64,000 nt of DNA from Datnioides undecimradiatus (GCA_008933995.1 WARS01000645.1:248001-312000), one strand, 5' to 3'; positions 1-15,035 are shown, counted from the first letter of the stretch. Numbers and translations are program-made. Notes: a model not told the origin generated them from the letters alone.

Positions 1-591
1 ATTTTCGCTGTAAGCTATAGCTTGGTGCCACAGTAATCTGAGATTTACTGTAAGGGCTCTATCTTGTTCATCCATCCTTCGATTTTCTATTCTCACTTAT
101 CCTTTCATGCTTGAGCGGGGGGTGGGGGGCTGTAGGTGCCTAAACCGGCACACACAATGGTCAATAGGCAGGGAACACCCTGCAGAGCACCTGGAGGAAA
201 CCTGGAGAGAACATACCCCTGTGCTATTCCCCAGAGGAAAAACAATTACCTTTTATTGAAGCATTGGCTGGATCAGTGATCACTGGAGCAGATCTTTATT
301 TTAGTAGAGAAATGCTCCTGAAATTTCTTTAAATCCACATCCATTTGAGGTAATGTCAGTCAAACAAAGCAGCAAGGGAGCTCTGTTTGTTCTTCGTCCC
401 TGTACTCTCTTCATTTATTTATTTGCGCCTTTGTTGCATCGTTTTCTCTGTCACATTCAGACCTGTCTGAGGGCTTGCATATTCCAAAGACAGCCTTCAC
501 TTGATAATCGAGGCAGGTGTGTGCTGATCCTTTGGTAAACCAGGAGGTAATTACTCTATTTGCCATATCGACAGACTAACTGACAGTGATT

Positions 592-619
592 TCACACACA
601 TACACACACACACACACAA
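592..619. repeat. (CA)n microsatellite
   Basis: A CA-dinucleotide tract with one TACA interruption. Confidence 0.9.
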
Positions 620-3094
620 TACTGGAAAAATGGAGAAAGCCGCACCATTTCCCAGTCACATATGGGAGTCTCCAAGGAAGGGAGGGATCAGCAAAGAAGA
701 GAAGGATGAACGCAACCTAAAGAGAACTGGAGAAAAGGCCAAGAAAGAAAGTTGGAGTGTGGCAACGTGAGCCAGTGGAAAACGGAAGAGTGTGGGAGAA
801 AGAAAAGGGAGTGAGTGAGAGGTAATGAATAGCAAATCAGCTTCTTTATAAAACTCCTGCTTTCAGTGTTCAATCAGAGTAGCCCGGATTGGCAATTTTC
901 CTGCGGCACAATAGAGCGGGCCCAAGAGGACCCTGGCCTCAGTTCAGAGAGGGAGAGAGAGAAAAAAGAGAGAGGGAGAGAAAGATGAAGAGACCATGCC
1001 AGTATCCAACCCCAACAACCCAGCGTTCTGTCAAGTTTGGCAAAAGCAGTTTAGACAACAGGAGGTACTCAGTAGCGACTTACTCTTTGACTTCTCTCTT
1101 TTTTTATTTTTTATAGATATTCCTTCTCCTTAGCAATGTATGAGATAATGAGAGCGAGTCTGTGAAGGCGCTCCAGTCATTTGCATAGAGGAACTCCCTG
1201 TTTCCTGCCATGATGGGAAATAGCCTCAGGGGTCGAGAGAAAGGGGAGATTTAGAACAAAAATGACTGACAGTACTGTCACAGCTTGTACTCTGTCAATG
1301 GCAGACAATTGTGTGCATTTTTAACTGTTTGGATGTCCCACCTGTGCATGTGCTCGAGGGATGTTAGGGCTCACAAAAGTATGTGCTTCAGTTTTGGGGT
1401 CACAGATCAGTATGTTTTCAGTACAGAGTAACAACAACAAAGTGTTCAAAATGACGTTTATTATCAATTTTTATTTTCATTTTACTAGTATTTACTGGTG
1501 CCTCATTGGTCACAAGCTGCACTGTAACAGTAAATGTGCTCATATTGTTAGCAACAAAAAAAATATATATTAAAATCTCAATAAGGCTCCATCGTGTGAC
1601 TCTGACCTGTTGATAATTCCTCAGCTTTAGCTCGTTTGTACAGGGCAGCACAACAGACAGACTAAAATGCACCTTAAGGCACATTGTAGCACAGCTCAAG
1701 CACTTTGACCACATGTTTGAATCGCGTGGTGTGGTTGTGTTTTCTTGAATACTGTGGAGAGAAGCACTTGCCTTCCAGTCTGTTTTCATCCAGTGGATCT
1801 AAATGTCATGGGATGATCCTCCAGCTTTGGTTCCTCATCTGCTAACACATTAGTTTGATTAACCTGGCTAAACGGGCACACAAGCAGGCTACAAGTGATT
1901 CAACAGCTACTACCACATTTCAGTGCCACGTGTGGAAGGAATTGCCATAAATGGATTATTTTGACAGTAAAAGTTTAGGTCTGCTTGAAATAGATGCACA
2001 TAACTGTTCAGCTTGCAGACCTGTAATGATAATACCGATAACAATCATGAAAAGATGAATGCAGAGGAATTATTTGTGAATTGCATTTGTCTTCACTCCA
2101 TAAGAAAATGTGTTTAGGTCATTTTACTCTGTAATGCTGTGTAGTACAGTATGTCTCTATTTAGCAATCCACTGAGAGAAACTCCTGTTTTTTTAAGATA
2201 AGTGTTATTGCAGGACATGCCAAAAGAAATTGAAAAAGATGCTCATTAAAAGTGAACTGAGCATGAAAGAAAAAAAGTCATACATAACTAATTTAGTCCA
2301 GCCTAATAAGACACTTGATCATAGCCACTTGAGCATTTATGCTATTAATTTTGCCGGGCACAATTTTCACTCTTTTAAGCTGTGGTGGTTACATAAAAGA
2401 GGGGAAACAAAAACGTCCTAATTGCTTCTATAAATTGAGATGAAGTGCTGCACAGCAGGCCAAACAGTTGAATGGCTTTGTTCAGTCAACGCAACCCAGA
2501 ATCAAAAACAAACGCACACATTCTCACATGTACACACATGGACAAGCTGACATCCAAATACAGTCTTTCACCGGCAGTTTTCACACATATCTCTGGGCGC
2601 GTCGCATGCTTTGTATGGCAAGCAGTGTAGCAAGCATTAGAGGCGACTCTCAGGAGGAATAATTACTCCGGACAGTGGCGGGGCTGAATCCAGATGGACT
2701 TGGCAGAACCATGCGGAAACCTGCTGCCAGTGTACACAACTCATACCTGCCTCCCAACACTCATTGCTAGGCCACCCAGCCCCTGAAACACCAACATTTC
2801 CCCCCTGCATTAAATCTCTGCTAGCTGGCCAACAATCAAGTGAGTAAGCTCAGCGCACAAAAGCTGATCCTGGCACAGGCACAGTGCTGGAAAAGCCAGC
2901 AAGTTGAAATAAAGAAAGAAAGGAATTTAACAGGGCTAATCAAACATAATAATTGTTATTGTAGTGTGTTGTGGATGTTTGTTTGTGGGAATTTCACATC
3001 CTCGATATTTTACTATAGACATATTCTGAAATGTAGATATTTTACTTGTTGTTTTGAGATATGTAGTTTTATGAAGCGTCCGTGGGTGTGTGCA

Positions 3095-3096
<2 letters not shown>

Positions 3097-3131
<35 letters not shown>
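3097..3131. repeat. (GT)n microsatellite
   Basis: An uninterrupted GT tract that abuts dispersed repeat copy A; a second GT tract lies at 3197-3214 on its other side. Confidence 0.92.
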
Positions 3132-3132
<1 letters not shown>

Positions 3133-3196
3133 GCTTAGAGTGGGAACTCTGCTCACCTATCAAGATTGGAAACACTGCCATAGGTCTCCAGGACCC
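3131..3196 (+). repeat. GT-linked dispersed repeat, copy A (short form)
   Basis: About 66 bp directly 3' of a (GT)n tract, starting TTGCTTAGAGTGGGAACT and containing CTCACCTATCAAGATTGGAA and CCATAGGTCTCCAGGACCC. It aligns with copy B at 20631-20716 with about four mismatches, but lacks a 20-bp segment present there. A second (GT)n tract follows at 3197-3214. I do not recognise the family; it could be the 3' end of a SINE or LINE with a CA-type tail on the minus strand. Confidence 0.75.
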
Positions 3197-6100
3197 GTGT
3201 GTGTGTGTGTGTGTGATTTTCAGGTTTTTACAACACTTTCTCTTGCAAACCTATAAAAGGCCATAAAGTAAAGGTTGTGTCTCTGTTATTTGCTGTTGAC
3301 CACTGCCAAACGCAAGGCTTTTATTCTATTACTGGGCACTCAAAGACAGAGGGAGCACTTCTGTCATCTATGTTTGTGAGTTTTTCCTTGTTGGTTCTTT
3401 GGAGTTGCCTATTTTTTTTTTTCCTAAGGTGCTATCCTGTTTGTTACGGAAGCCCTGTCTTTTAAAACAGATGAACAGGGCTGACAGAGTTATGGTGGTC
3501 AGGTTTTATTTTATGTTCTGTAGGTTTTTTTTTTACTTCCTACTGGAAGCTCTGCCCCTGCTGGTGGAGACTGTTTTGCATCAATTTAGCCAACTTTAGC
3601 ATTTAGCTTATGGCTCACACACAATTCTTTTCACCGCTCTGCTGTCTTTATACGTCACATCTATTTTTATTGGACCACGCTGCATCCCTGAAGTGTGAAA
3701 TTCACTTGCAAATGTGTTTATTTGGTATTTTAATTCATGTATAATGATGCATTTAATTTAGACCTAACTTTATCTTTACATATGTCAATTAAAACTATTA
3801 TTTTTATTTGTTTATGCCTCATGTGAAGGAGGAGAAGGAATGTTAGTGTTCCTTCTGTATATTGTGACCATTAAGCATCCATTGTAACATCAATTATAAA
3901 ATGAGCTTTAACTGTGTTAACATTGTTGTAAAATACAAGAAATGTCTAAAAGCTCGACGAAACGACTGACTCAGATTCAGATGACTTTGGTTTCTTTGCT
4001 GTGAGAAAATAAAGTTTAGTAATGTGAGGTTCACAGGGACCAACTTCTACAGGAGTTAAGTACAGAGGGGGAAATATCCACACAGTGCTGAGCTGAACAC
4101 ATCCATTTCTTCGCAGACAAGGGAGCAAACAGCTGGGATGGCTTTTAGGATGTGAGGATACTAATGACGCTGTGAACTGTCCTCACACTCCGCTTGTTAT
4201 AAATGCCCTGTAAAGATGGGAGTGAGAACCCAGGGACAAAAGGCAACACAGCAAAAGGTTACTGCAGATTTGTCAGAGATGAGACTTTCGAAGATGTTCT
4301 GGGCAGCAATCCTCTGAGCAAAAGTGTGATCTTGCATAGCTAAGAACACATGATCAGCCTTAAATTATTTTTAGATGGTTTTAAGTGACCTACATTTTAA
4401 ATAACAATTTAAAGCATAGGATGTATAATGTATAATTGGATATTCAGAGCATGAAATGCCTCCCAGACAGATTGGACTGTACCAAGTCTGACAAATTGTT
4501 TGTGTCACTCCAAAGATGTCTATTTCGGAGCTGCAAGATTATTTATTTTTTTTATTGATTATATGTTAAATTGCAAAAAATGAAAAGATGAAAGAATCAA
4601 AGAAATTTGAAGTTTCATGTCTTAAAGTTTGACAAGGCAGCCTAAAAACACATTTCTTAAAGGTACAATGACATTTAGCCTTCACAGACATCCGTTAACA
4701 TTGATTGTCCCTCTGCTCTGTTTTACTGGCTATGCATCTGTGTTAGTCCATTATGGTGCCTCCCAGTCCTCATCACTTTTCAAAATGCCAGTCAGAACTT
4801 TATCTTTTGTAGCTAAATTTTTAAACAAATTTTTAAATCTTTAAACATTGATTTAAGAAACAGGCCATACAGAACTTGATCCATATGCTACTACTACTTA
4901 CGACTACCCCACACAACTAAACTGAATAAACAACACTGGCTTTGTCCTAGTCTGAGATGCGGGTGCTCTAATCCCACACATTGTGGGGCTGACTATCATT
5001 TATTGAACCTTTTATAAATAAGAAATAATAACAAAAGTAATAACAATTAACATCATAAGCAAAAGCGTGAAATTAAGAGCATACACCTTAAAGTAAATGG
5101 ATCATTTAAAACAAACCACAATAATAATAGGAAAGTTTTTGTCTTTCCGTTCCACTCCAAGAAAAATTCCCTCCTGCATAGACAAAATGAGTGAGTCTTG
5201 ATGCTGCATGCGGGAACCATGCAGTGCAGATGAAAATGTCCTTGAGTATATTGTTGAGGTTGCACGGGGTGGCCTCATCTACCCTAAATGCTGCTTTGTT
5301 TTACAACAATATCAAACAAAATCCAAAGAAATATCTCAGACTGGAAGAATTAAGCAGAAAAGCATAAGAATTTCTGCTTGTCAAAGTTCTTGCTGATTAA
5401 TTTTCTGTTGATCAAGCTAATTCTCTGCTCCAGTCTGTTTTCTTCTTAGCATTACTTTTTTATTTAGAATTGAAAGTTACACCCCATTAACAAAACTAAA
5501 CCCTATCATGTCCTGTCCTCTATCATGTCTTGTTCTGCTCATTTATTTCTGTAGCACTGGGGCTTTGTTCACTGGTTTTCTTTATGTGCATCACATCCTC
5601 ATTTATGTATTGACCACATGTTTTGGCCACATGCAGTCATCCTCTTTCTGCTATCAGCTGGCCCCATATGGATCCCTGCAGGACAGACACACAGATGGAC
5701 ACAGTGGGGATCCACAGCCAGCCTGGCTGACACACCAGCCTCCCGTCTGATCAAGCCCCTCACAGAATGGCAACACATCACACAGTCACATCAGGAGGAT
5801 TTCTGATTTATCCATTAGCAATGAAATGATTTAAATGCTAATTTGCCTTAGCTTCCTATTTGCTCTGGATGTGTGCTTTTCAGACTAATTAACATCCAGA
5901 GTTGTTTGACTCAGTTACCATTCACCCATAGAAGAGGGCATAAGTAATGTTTTAGAGTTACACATCAATAATTTAAAAAGCCACATAATAAAGGGCAATA
6001 TCATTACAGTTCTCATACATGCAGAGGTAAAGACTGAATTTATTTGTTGAGTCGTTGTGCATTATTAAAGATGTATTAATTTTACAAAATATGTCCACAA

Positions 6101-7240
6101 CAAGGATTTCTTGCCCTCCAATGAGGTTTGTGTATTGAATTATTGAGCCCTCCTGGTTTTGTACAACACTGTGGCAGTGAAAAATTAAAAAGATAAAAGA
6201 TTAGAAAAGTAGAAAATACATTAAACTTCCAGCTCTTGTGTGACGATAATAACCAAGGGATCCAATTCCTTCTCAAACAGACTGTTTGAAGATCAAAGCT
6301 GTGACTTTATCTCCAAACTAAGTTGAAAGCGTCCAGAAAGAGGCCATGAAAAGCCAAGACTTCTCCCTATACGCTCCCTCTTTTCCAGGACTTCTTTGCC
6401 ATAGCTTTGGCTTGGAATTTAACTGCAGGATGAATTCAGATGAATAAATATGCAATGGCTCTCTCCAATACTTATTTTCGAGCATCAAATTAAACATAAA
6501 ATGGTAGCATTTGTGGCGGAAGAAAAGAACATTTTTTCCTTTTGCTAGCAGAGAGATTTTAAGAAGAGTTAATCAAATTAATTGGACATCAGTGTTAGCT
6601 TAAGTAGATAAAGTGCAGCGCTGTCATCTGTATCATTAGTGGTCATCAGTCCAATATTACCATAACTGGCCAATGCAGCTGTATTACTTTGCTCTCTTTC
6701 TGGGCTACAACAAGCATGCCTAGTTAAATTCAAAAAGCAGGAGTAGTAGTAGTTTTGAAGCATGATATACTGCGTGTATACATTATTAAACATAATAACT
6801 TTTACACAACAGACACACTTATCGCCCCCTGTCAGCTGAGGGTCAGCTCAGTTCTCTGACGTACTGACCTTAGACCAGCGTTCATAACCAGATTCTGCTG
6901 CAGTGTTAATTTGTCTGTCAATACTAGCTTCTAGAGCTGTTTGAAAGCTGTACTTCCTCAGTAGCTACAGCCATTCTGCTGCTTTGAATAGATTCAAATG
7001 GAGGTTTGGTTGCAGTAGGATAAAAGTGCCAGCAGATGTTCATTCAGCTGACCACCTGCCTCTTCTGTGAAGGTGTGTGAATACATAAAATAATACGGAA
7101 GTATGCTGAATGGATCCATACACATCCATCCAACAGAAGAGTAATGATATTTTACTGTTAAAATGCACTTAAATAGAGTAAAAGGTATGCTGTATAGAAA
7201 GAACTTAAACAAGTAAATCTTAAGTGGACTATATGCCTCT

Positions 7241-7365
7241 GTAGTCTTCTGACCACTCACAGCGCTTTACACTACATTCACCCATTCACACCCATTCATA
7301 TACTGATAGCAGCTGCTCATCCAAAAGGAAACTAACTGCCGGAGGAGCCTTAGATAGAACCTGCT
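7241..7365. mobile_element. Interspersed repeat remnant (teleost type)
   Basis: The stretch AGTCTTCTGACCACTCACAG followed by CGCTTTACACTACATTCACC and CCATTCACACCCATTCATA, then GGAGGAGCC, matches from memory a repeat scattered through many fish genomes, usually written with AGCGCTTTACACTACA, a run of CATTCA-like motifs and a GGAGGAGCC block. It carries no coding sequence and is degraded. The family name is not known to me; no search was run. Confidence 0.55.
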
Positions 7366-10300
7366 CTACGAAAGGACTCAAAAAGTTACTAAAGGTACTT
7401 ATGTGTAGTGTCAGCTAAACCGCCAAAGTAATATTTAACTGGTCAGTTATTCTGTTGAAAAACGAATTTTGTTTTCTTGCAAAGTTTATTTGATAAAAAC
7501 TGTCATAACGGTACAGTCAAGCTTGTTAAATGCTACTTGTCTACATAGGATGCAGTGATGACAGGCTGGTAGCTCAATAGTTTTCCGGTCTAAATGAAAA
7601 ATAGCCGGTGAAGAGACTTGTTGTTGTTGTCCTTGTTAAACATTTAAGTGGCCGCATCATCCGTTTTAGTTTGTCACCTTGAAAGCTCTAAATGGAGACT
7701 TTTGTAGGAGTCAGAGCTGTGAGGCTGCTCTCTCTCTGTGTGTGAAGCTAACATTAGCCTGAGCTGCTAAAGTGCAAAGCTGTTAACATCGTTTGTTGTC
7801 ATCGCTGCAGTTTTAAGTTATTATGAGATGTCACATAACCAACAGGTTGTCTCTTTTAACAGGGCTAGCCAACTGTTGCAAACGTGTTTGACTTTGGTAA
7901 AGTCTGTCATTATATAAACCACAAAAACAGGCTTGTGGTTTGATTTATGCAAAAGAATTAGAATTGAAATTGTAATTGCAACGTTGGTCAGAAAAATGAA
8001 ACTTACACATTTTCTGTGAAAGATACTGTAACATATTGTCTGAAGCTACATCAAAACTATCAGTCGTGTCATCCAGGAAGCCTTCTGCAGAACTGTAGTT
8101 TTTGAATAACTACTTATTACAGTAAATCAAATCAAAATGAGTATTTCCTGAAGTGGCTGAAATATTTTCGTCTTTTTAAATGAGGGCATGTTGCGCGCAT
8201 GTTCGCCTTTTCTCAGAGCTTATGTTTGTGTTGTGATTAAATATTAGTTGCCATATGCTGTACACCTCTTCCCTGCTTCATTAGGAGTCCAAATCACTGC
8301 ATGTTTTAGGTGAAAAAGCACTCTCGAGATTAATTTTGTGAAGTGTTGTGAAAACTTAATCATTTATTTATTTTCAGGGCCCCGGGCTCCGAATATTCAT
8401 CAGGGTTTTGATGTATAGGTGTATTAATTTACTTCCATTTTAATTGTTGGGAGGCCAGACATTTATGGATATTTTGTGTGCAATTAGCACTCCATGCAGT
8501 GTTGATGAAACATCTCAGTAAATTACAGGGGATGGATCATGCTTTAATTATCTCTCAATTTATCCTAACAATGCTGAGAAAAATGTGCTCCGAGTTACAG
8601 CCGTATACAGTTCATTATTCAGAAAACTTAGTCCACAAGTGGTGAGAGAGGACTCTTCCATTTGTCCTCCCTCCTGTCTCTGAACACCTGTACAAGCGGA
8701 TGACCATCAAATTCACTGTCCACATTAACAGCTCCCTTGATCTCTGCTCTTATAGGCGTGCAGAAGCTGCAGCTCTTTATCTAAAAAGTGATGATCTCTG
8801 CTTGGAGCCATTGTCCCCAGTGAATTTTATAACAAGGCCAGCATTTGGCACTAGAACTGAGCTTTTTCCCCAGTGGGAAGGAGAGAGGGACCAGACCTCT
8901 GGCTGTCAGGATAATTGGCAAAGGCACCTGGATCATACAGCAGGAATGACAGAGTGACATTCATTACCTTTAATAGTATTTCCTCCATCACTCTGTCACT
9001 TTCTCCCCACACCTTTTCTCCCTCTCTCTCACACACTCTAACCCTCATACCTGTTTCTTTTTTCATCTTGTTTGTGTCTTTGCCCTCATCAGCCCTCCCA
9101 CCATCACCCTGTGGGTCCCCATCCAATGTCTCTCTGGCGTTGTTATCCTTGGCACCTGAGAGATAAAGTCACTCCCGATGACTGATGACCACAGGTTCAT
9201 GCAGAGATGAGCTGCCATTTGTAATGATACAGATATGCTGTGTGCCTTTTATACGGTCCTCAAGGCTGTGTCTGTACAGCCGTGTCAGGTCACAGGCTGG
9301 ATCAGCAGTAACATTATGAAGTACATCATAAAAGTCCTTGTAAATAAAGCAAATGTTCTTTCAAGCAGCAGCCACACCGTAGACCTTGAAATCGCCAAGT
9401 CCTTAAGATGAATAAATGGGAGTTTCATCAGCCCTTAGCAGAGGAGTACCTGACTGAGATTTGAGGGCCTTTTTTTGAAGAGCTGTTTATGATTCTGCAG
9501 TGACTGGAGCAGATAATGACCAGCTGTGGGCATCACTCACTGGGCTTCTCAGGGACCTCATTGGCACACTAAAAGATCTCATTATGACACTTTACAGATG
9601 TCACCTCTGCCACTTGTGAGGTTTGCCTATTGGCCTCCCATGATACGCTGGTCCTGACAATCTGGCTGTGGTCAGACTGTGGTTGGGGACTTCTGAGCCA
9701 CTGGGCTGAAGAGAGAGGAGGTCGACAGCCAAGCTTTGACTGTGTGTGAACAGTGAGCGAGCCACTGCACACATTTTACTTTCTGTCTGAATTACTCTGC
9801 ATCTCTCTTTTAACTTTCTGCTCCCTCAGGTTGTTGGGGAAGTACTGGTAGTGAGATGTGAAATTCTGTCTTGAACAGGCTGGAAAATAACACGCAGCCC
9901 CGTTTTCAAAGGTAAATTAATCCATCAAAATAGTATCTTTGCTTTCTGCTTTGTTAACCTTAATTCAAAGCTGTGTGTACTGTGTGCAGTTACAGCTTGA
10001 TGCAATTGCTAAGGCCATTATACATATTACTCTAATTATATACACAGTTTTATCACTTGTACAACTGACCCATCCAAAATAACTGGTGAACATACATTCT
10101 CTTTTGTTAAAATAATATTCAAGTGCACAATATAGAGAAAAAAGACAACATTTTTAGGCTACAAGTACTGCTGCTAACAATACTGCTCACATCATATGTG
10201 AACTCTTGATCAGTCACAACAAGTCATCAGTTATGAGTATAAACAGTCCAGAATGCAGATGCAATTTCTAGTTAATATAAAGCAGTAAATGGATTTTCCT

Positions 10301-10471
10301 ATTCAGACTAAAAGAACCTAGAAAACAATATAGGCAAATTACTGTCTCACTTGATTGTCTCTATGATGCATTAAAGCAAAGACCATTTCTGGTGAGACAA
10401 GCCTATGAATTGACAACACAGTACTTCACTCTCCTGTTAAAACTCCATCTAGCTCATCCAACAGAAGATGA

Positions 10472-10472
10472 G

Positions 10473-10510
<38 letters not shown>
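10472..10510. repeat. (CT)n microsatellite
   Basis: A CT tract with one TTT interruption near 10488. The minus strand is pure GA. Confidence 0.92.
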
Positions 10511-11297
10511 GCAATCAACTCAAAGAAATAATAATACCAGATTATCCAAGCAAGATGGTATTTTATTAAGTAGAATTAAAATGCCAAGATCCTAAATAAT
10601 TGGATCAATTGGTCTCGATAATCCACAGCAAAAAAAAGGACCATACTATGTTTTATTTTCTCATAATATCAACATAAAAAACAACTTGTGCTGCTTGTGA
10701 TAAACACAGACTGTTGCAGGAGAATAAAAAGCTCTTTTAGTAGTATAAATGTTTTAGAAAAAGTCATATTCAGACATGCTGGTCATCCTCCACAGCATGA
10801 TATCAGTCATTTTTGCTAAAGCGAGGCTACCAGTTGGAAACCGTAAAAGGAAGGCAAACAGTATTAACTTCTGTAATTAATAGGCCCAGCCAAACTTGAA
10901 ATCCTGCCTTGCCTCGCTGATCGGACAGCTTAACCGCATAAATCCAAGTAAATGCAAAGTAAATGTGCCCAGGATGCTTTGATTCATTGTAGGATATTGA
11001 TTTGACCACTCAAACCACATTTTTACAGGGTTTAACCTGCGTTCTATCCAGAAGTTAGTCAAGTGCAAATGCAACTGACTTGTCAAACCAAACATTCAGC
11101 GCCACTCAGATGGAGGAAAAGCACCCACAGTGCAATTTTCTTTATATAGCACATTTCTGTGCTGCACATTGAAGTATTTACAACAAGGTATGCGTCTAGA
11201 AAAATATATCATAAATAAAATGCAAGAAAAGGCAACAACAAAAGAAAAAAAAATCCACCCACCTATCAAAACACATTAACGAACGCTGCATGCAGCC

Positions 11298-11319
11298 CAC
11301 ACACACACACATACACAGA
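11298..11319. repeat. (CA)n microsatellite
   Basis: A short CA tract with one ATAC interruption. Confidence 0.85.
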
Positions 11320-14300
11320 AAAATGACAGACACAGATTGCACAGTTATATTTTAAAGTTAACTTGCTGGTAGTATTTTCTGCAAATATTCTTATAATATT
11401 AGCTGTTGCTTTAAGGGAAGATTGGACTTTTATTGAGTCATCAGGATCAGAAGCAGATGAGAAAAAATCAAACCTGCAGTTGGACAAAATTTAACTGTGC
11501 CCATTGTGTATATATATGTGAAAATACATTTTCACCTGACAGTCTTCTCTTTGCACATATAGAATACAAATATTTTGACACAAAATCACGATGCATGATT
11601 GACATAAATTCAGTCATGAAATCAATTATACATTGACGTGTTTCCACATTGGAGAGAGGTCAGTGCAGGTGAAGGTGCTGCAGCCCCATCATTCTGTGCA
11701 TCACTTGACTGCAAAGCATCGCCTGCAACATCACATTTATTTATATTTAGACTGTTGCGATTGGCTTGCGGCACACATATCTGAAGGTTTAGGTTCAGGG
11801 CAGAAATGTCTCTTTCTCTTGAAATTGCAGCTACTTACATGATGGATTTTAAAGCCACAAGCAGCAAAATTACATCCAGTATTCAATATATAAATGGTAG
11901 GAGTAGACAAGGCAAGACTTTAACCATACAGTGTGACAAACACAACTTACTACTCCTGTTCTCTGTTTTTGTTGTTTTTCTTTCTTTCTTTGTGTTGTTT
12001 TTGCTGCTCAGCTTCTACCTTGGTATCAGAGTAATGCTGGAAAGCTCCTCCACAATGTTAGCCTTGTTAAGTGTTTGTCTGCAGCCTCATTAGTCACACC
12101 ACCAGACAGAAGCATTAATGCTGGCAGTTAATGAACTGCCTCAAGCTGTTAATTTGATTTGATTGCACGTAAGAAATGTGCTACTTTTGATCACCACTGT
12201 AGCGGTAGTGTGAATCGATATGACTATGTATTGAACCGCTGTATGAAGCGATGATCTGTTATTCACTACTAATAGACGGTGGAATGTGCTCATTGGCCAG
12301 GACGCATCATTTAGCATTCAATGTTAAACGAGAGTCTAGTTTTTGTTTTCGTTTTGAAGGCAGAAATGGTATGTGTTTCATCACGCAGCATGACTTGATC
12401 ACATACTTCACCACTAAGATCAATGCCACAGTTACATTGTTAAACTAATTATACAAATCACACTGAAAATAATTGAAGGTTCAGGTTGTAACCTTGCCAA
12501 ATGCAGAGATATTTATAGGAGATGGGACATACTGTCACATTCAAAGCAATTTTCTTTGACATTTCCAAGCAATCAAACTGTTACTCATCTTTGTGACAAA
12601 CTGTATCGACACATATAGCAAGCATCAGGAATTCACTTTGTGGTGAAATTAGAAATTGTGCATACATTTGCATAAATGTTTCCTTAAAATCCTTTTGTTT
12701 TGCACTTTCCCTCCAGTGAACGATGGCCTATATTCCTCTACTGATTGCAATCTGAACCAACAGCTACAGTGAGAATGTTAATGGATGGGCTTAGATCCTG
12801 ATTTGTAAGAACTCGATGTGGTCGAACACTAATAAGCATATTAACTGGCAATGTTATTGACAGTATTATTCAAATGTCAATATGCCATGAATATCAATAT
12901 AGACTTTAACCACATTTAAAAGCATTGTCAGGTTAGATGGCAGTGGTGTGGGGCAAGACCCACTTCCTAATTTATTTCAGATTGACAAACCGTGGCACAC
13001 TTTTGTTGAAGTTTTCACTTTACTATTACCCATCATTCACCATGTTTCAAACACTTGTCTCAAAAGACTCATAAATGTATTTTTTCTTGCTCTCGTATTG
13101 ATTTGGATCCAACATAATTGATCATTGGGGAGACACTTAAGACTCCGCTGTCTTTCTACTTCTATGGCCAATTCAACTGCATCTCCCTGATTTTTATTCA
13201 TTAAACGAGAGCTGGCCCTCAGGGATTTTCCATGATCGACAAACAGAGATGGGGAAAATAAATTCTGAAATAATAGGGTACAAAAACACAGTTGTAATTT
13301 TTAATGTCGGGAAAATCAACAGATGAAAGAATTTGTATGGAATAAAACAAGATGAAGGCATGATGCATCTTTCTTCTATTTCTCTCTTACGAGTCAATTT
13401 TAATGTGCCTATGTGTTTATGTCAGTTTCATATTAGCTGTTAGATTCATTTCAGTAATTTATGAACTGATGTTGATGCTGCTCTGTTTTTCTGCTACAGT
13501 CTTACTGAGAAGATCAAAAGGTCTCTATTATGTGCATGAAGTATCAGATATAGCATGTTCAGACTGTGTGCTGTGAACTGTGTACAACCTTTCACATCAC
13601 TGGACTCCTCAGGGTTTATATCTGTACATATATAGAGAGAAACACTCTTCAAACAGAACCATTAAATTACAATTATACCCCAAAACAGCCGTAACTGCCA
13701 AAAATACATTTGAAAATGTGGCGCAAACTGATGTAAGACCAGTGTTTAATGTAATGATAGTTCTGTTAAACGACTCTAACGTCAAACTTTTTGCACATTT
13801 TATCAGAGCTTTGTTTGCCGCTGCTACAATCTATGTAACTTTAAAATTCCTTTTTTTCTCTTTTCTTTATTTTCAAAATGTCCAAGTTTGATGCTATACT
13901 TTCCATTTTGATGTTGCAAACTGGTGCATAAAATCCAAGAAGGGTTCCACTGATAAATTCTGACTGCCGTGGCTTGAGTGTCTATTAACGAGTGTTTGCG
14001 AAGATGGGGCTAGATGTGTTAACAAAGGTTAATTGTGCCATCTCCTGTAATTACTAAGGCCATACAGTTTGTGACAGTGACTTTTGCTTGAAAAATGTTT
14101 CCTGTAGAGCAGCCAGGAAGCAGTGCTAATGGAATGAGGAAATGTGACTTTACTGTTACTTGAATATACAGAAATCTCATTGATGTTCAGACCACAACAA
14201 CAGTAGAGAGACCAGCTATCAAAAAATAAATAATCTAATAAAAATAGAGATTTATGAATAAAACAGCTTCTTTGAAGTAGAAGGTAGAAAATGCTAAATA

Positions 14301-15035
14301 ATTACCAAGGAACATAAACACTTATTTGTCACAACAGTGTGCAGGGAGTTGTGGTTTGTGTTCAATGAACTTGAGTTTAAACATGACAATCAATGAATTG
14401 TGAGATCATTACAGGCTGCAGCAGCAATTATTTTACTTTCATTTTTACACACATGCACATATTAGAGAATTTGTTTGGCTGCATTTATCTCAATAGTCTA
14501 ATGAAACATCAGCTGTATCAACAACAGCTGCTCAGTCGCTCGGTCTAGCTCTCTGCAGTATGAGGAGGCTTGTACTCTCAACACATCTCCTCATCATAAC
14601 TGCACAATCTTTTTGACTTTTATTTGCGTTAATGATAAAAAACTTTTTTAATAATGTAATTTGTAGGAGAGATTGTTTTAGGATCAAGATCAAGACATTA
14701 TTTCCTTATGAGGCACCTCATGTTGAACTGCACAATCTTGGTTAATCTGTCCCTGAAGGCTTCCTCTTCTTCTCCTAGTCAAACAGTAATATTCAAACCG
14801 AATCACCCTGCCTAGATCCTCTCCAACACAAGTGTAAAGTATAATAGTAAATACTTATCATTAGCTTTATGTTGCCACCTGTGAGGTGTGAAAATGTTCC
14901 CAATACCAACCGAAGGCCAGATTACAGATGCTTCCTAACTTGCAGCTTCCTACTTTCACTGCTGCTGTTACCATGGTAATTATGTATAGAACTTGGCTTA
15001 GGTAAAAACCATTTGCAGTTCCTGAGTCCATGTTT

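Noticed and set aside
1-240. CTGGAGGAAACCTGGAGAGA near 190 as part of the common fish repeat seen at 27846-28060
   Set aside because: Only one short word matches, so the call could not be supported.
2936-3181. Open frames encoding runs of Thr-His or Val-Cys (also near 20550-20788, 22506-22822, 50533-50807, 59517-59863)
   Set aside because: They are translations of (CA)n/(GT)n microsatellites; there is no domain or splice support.
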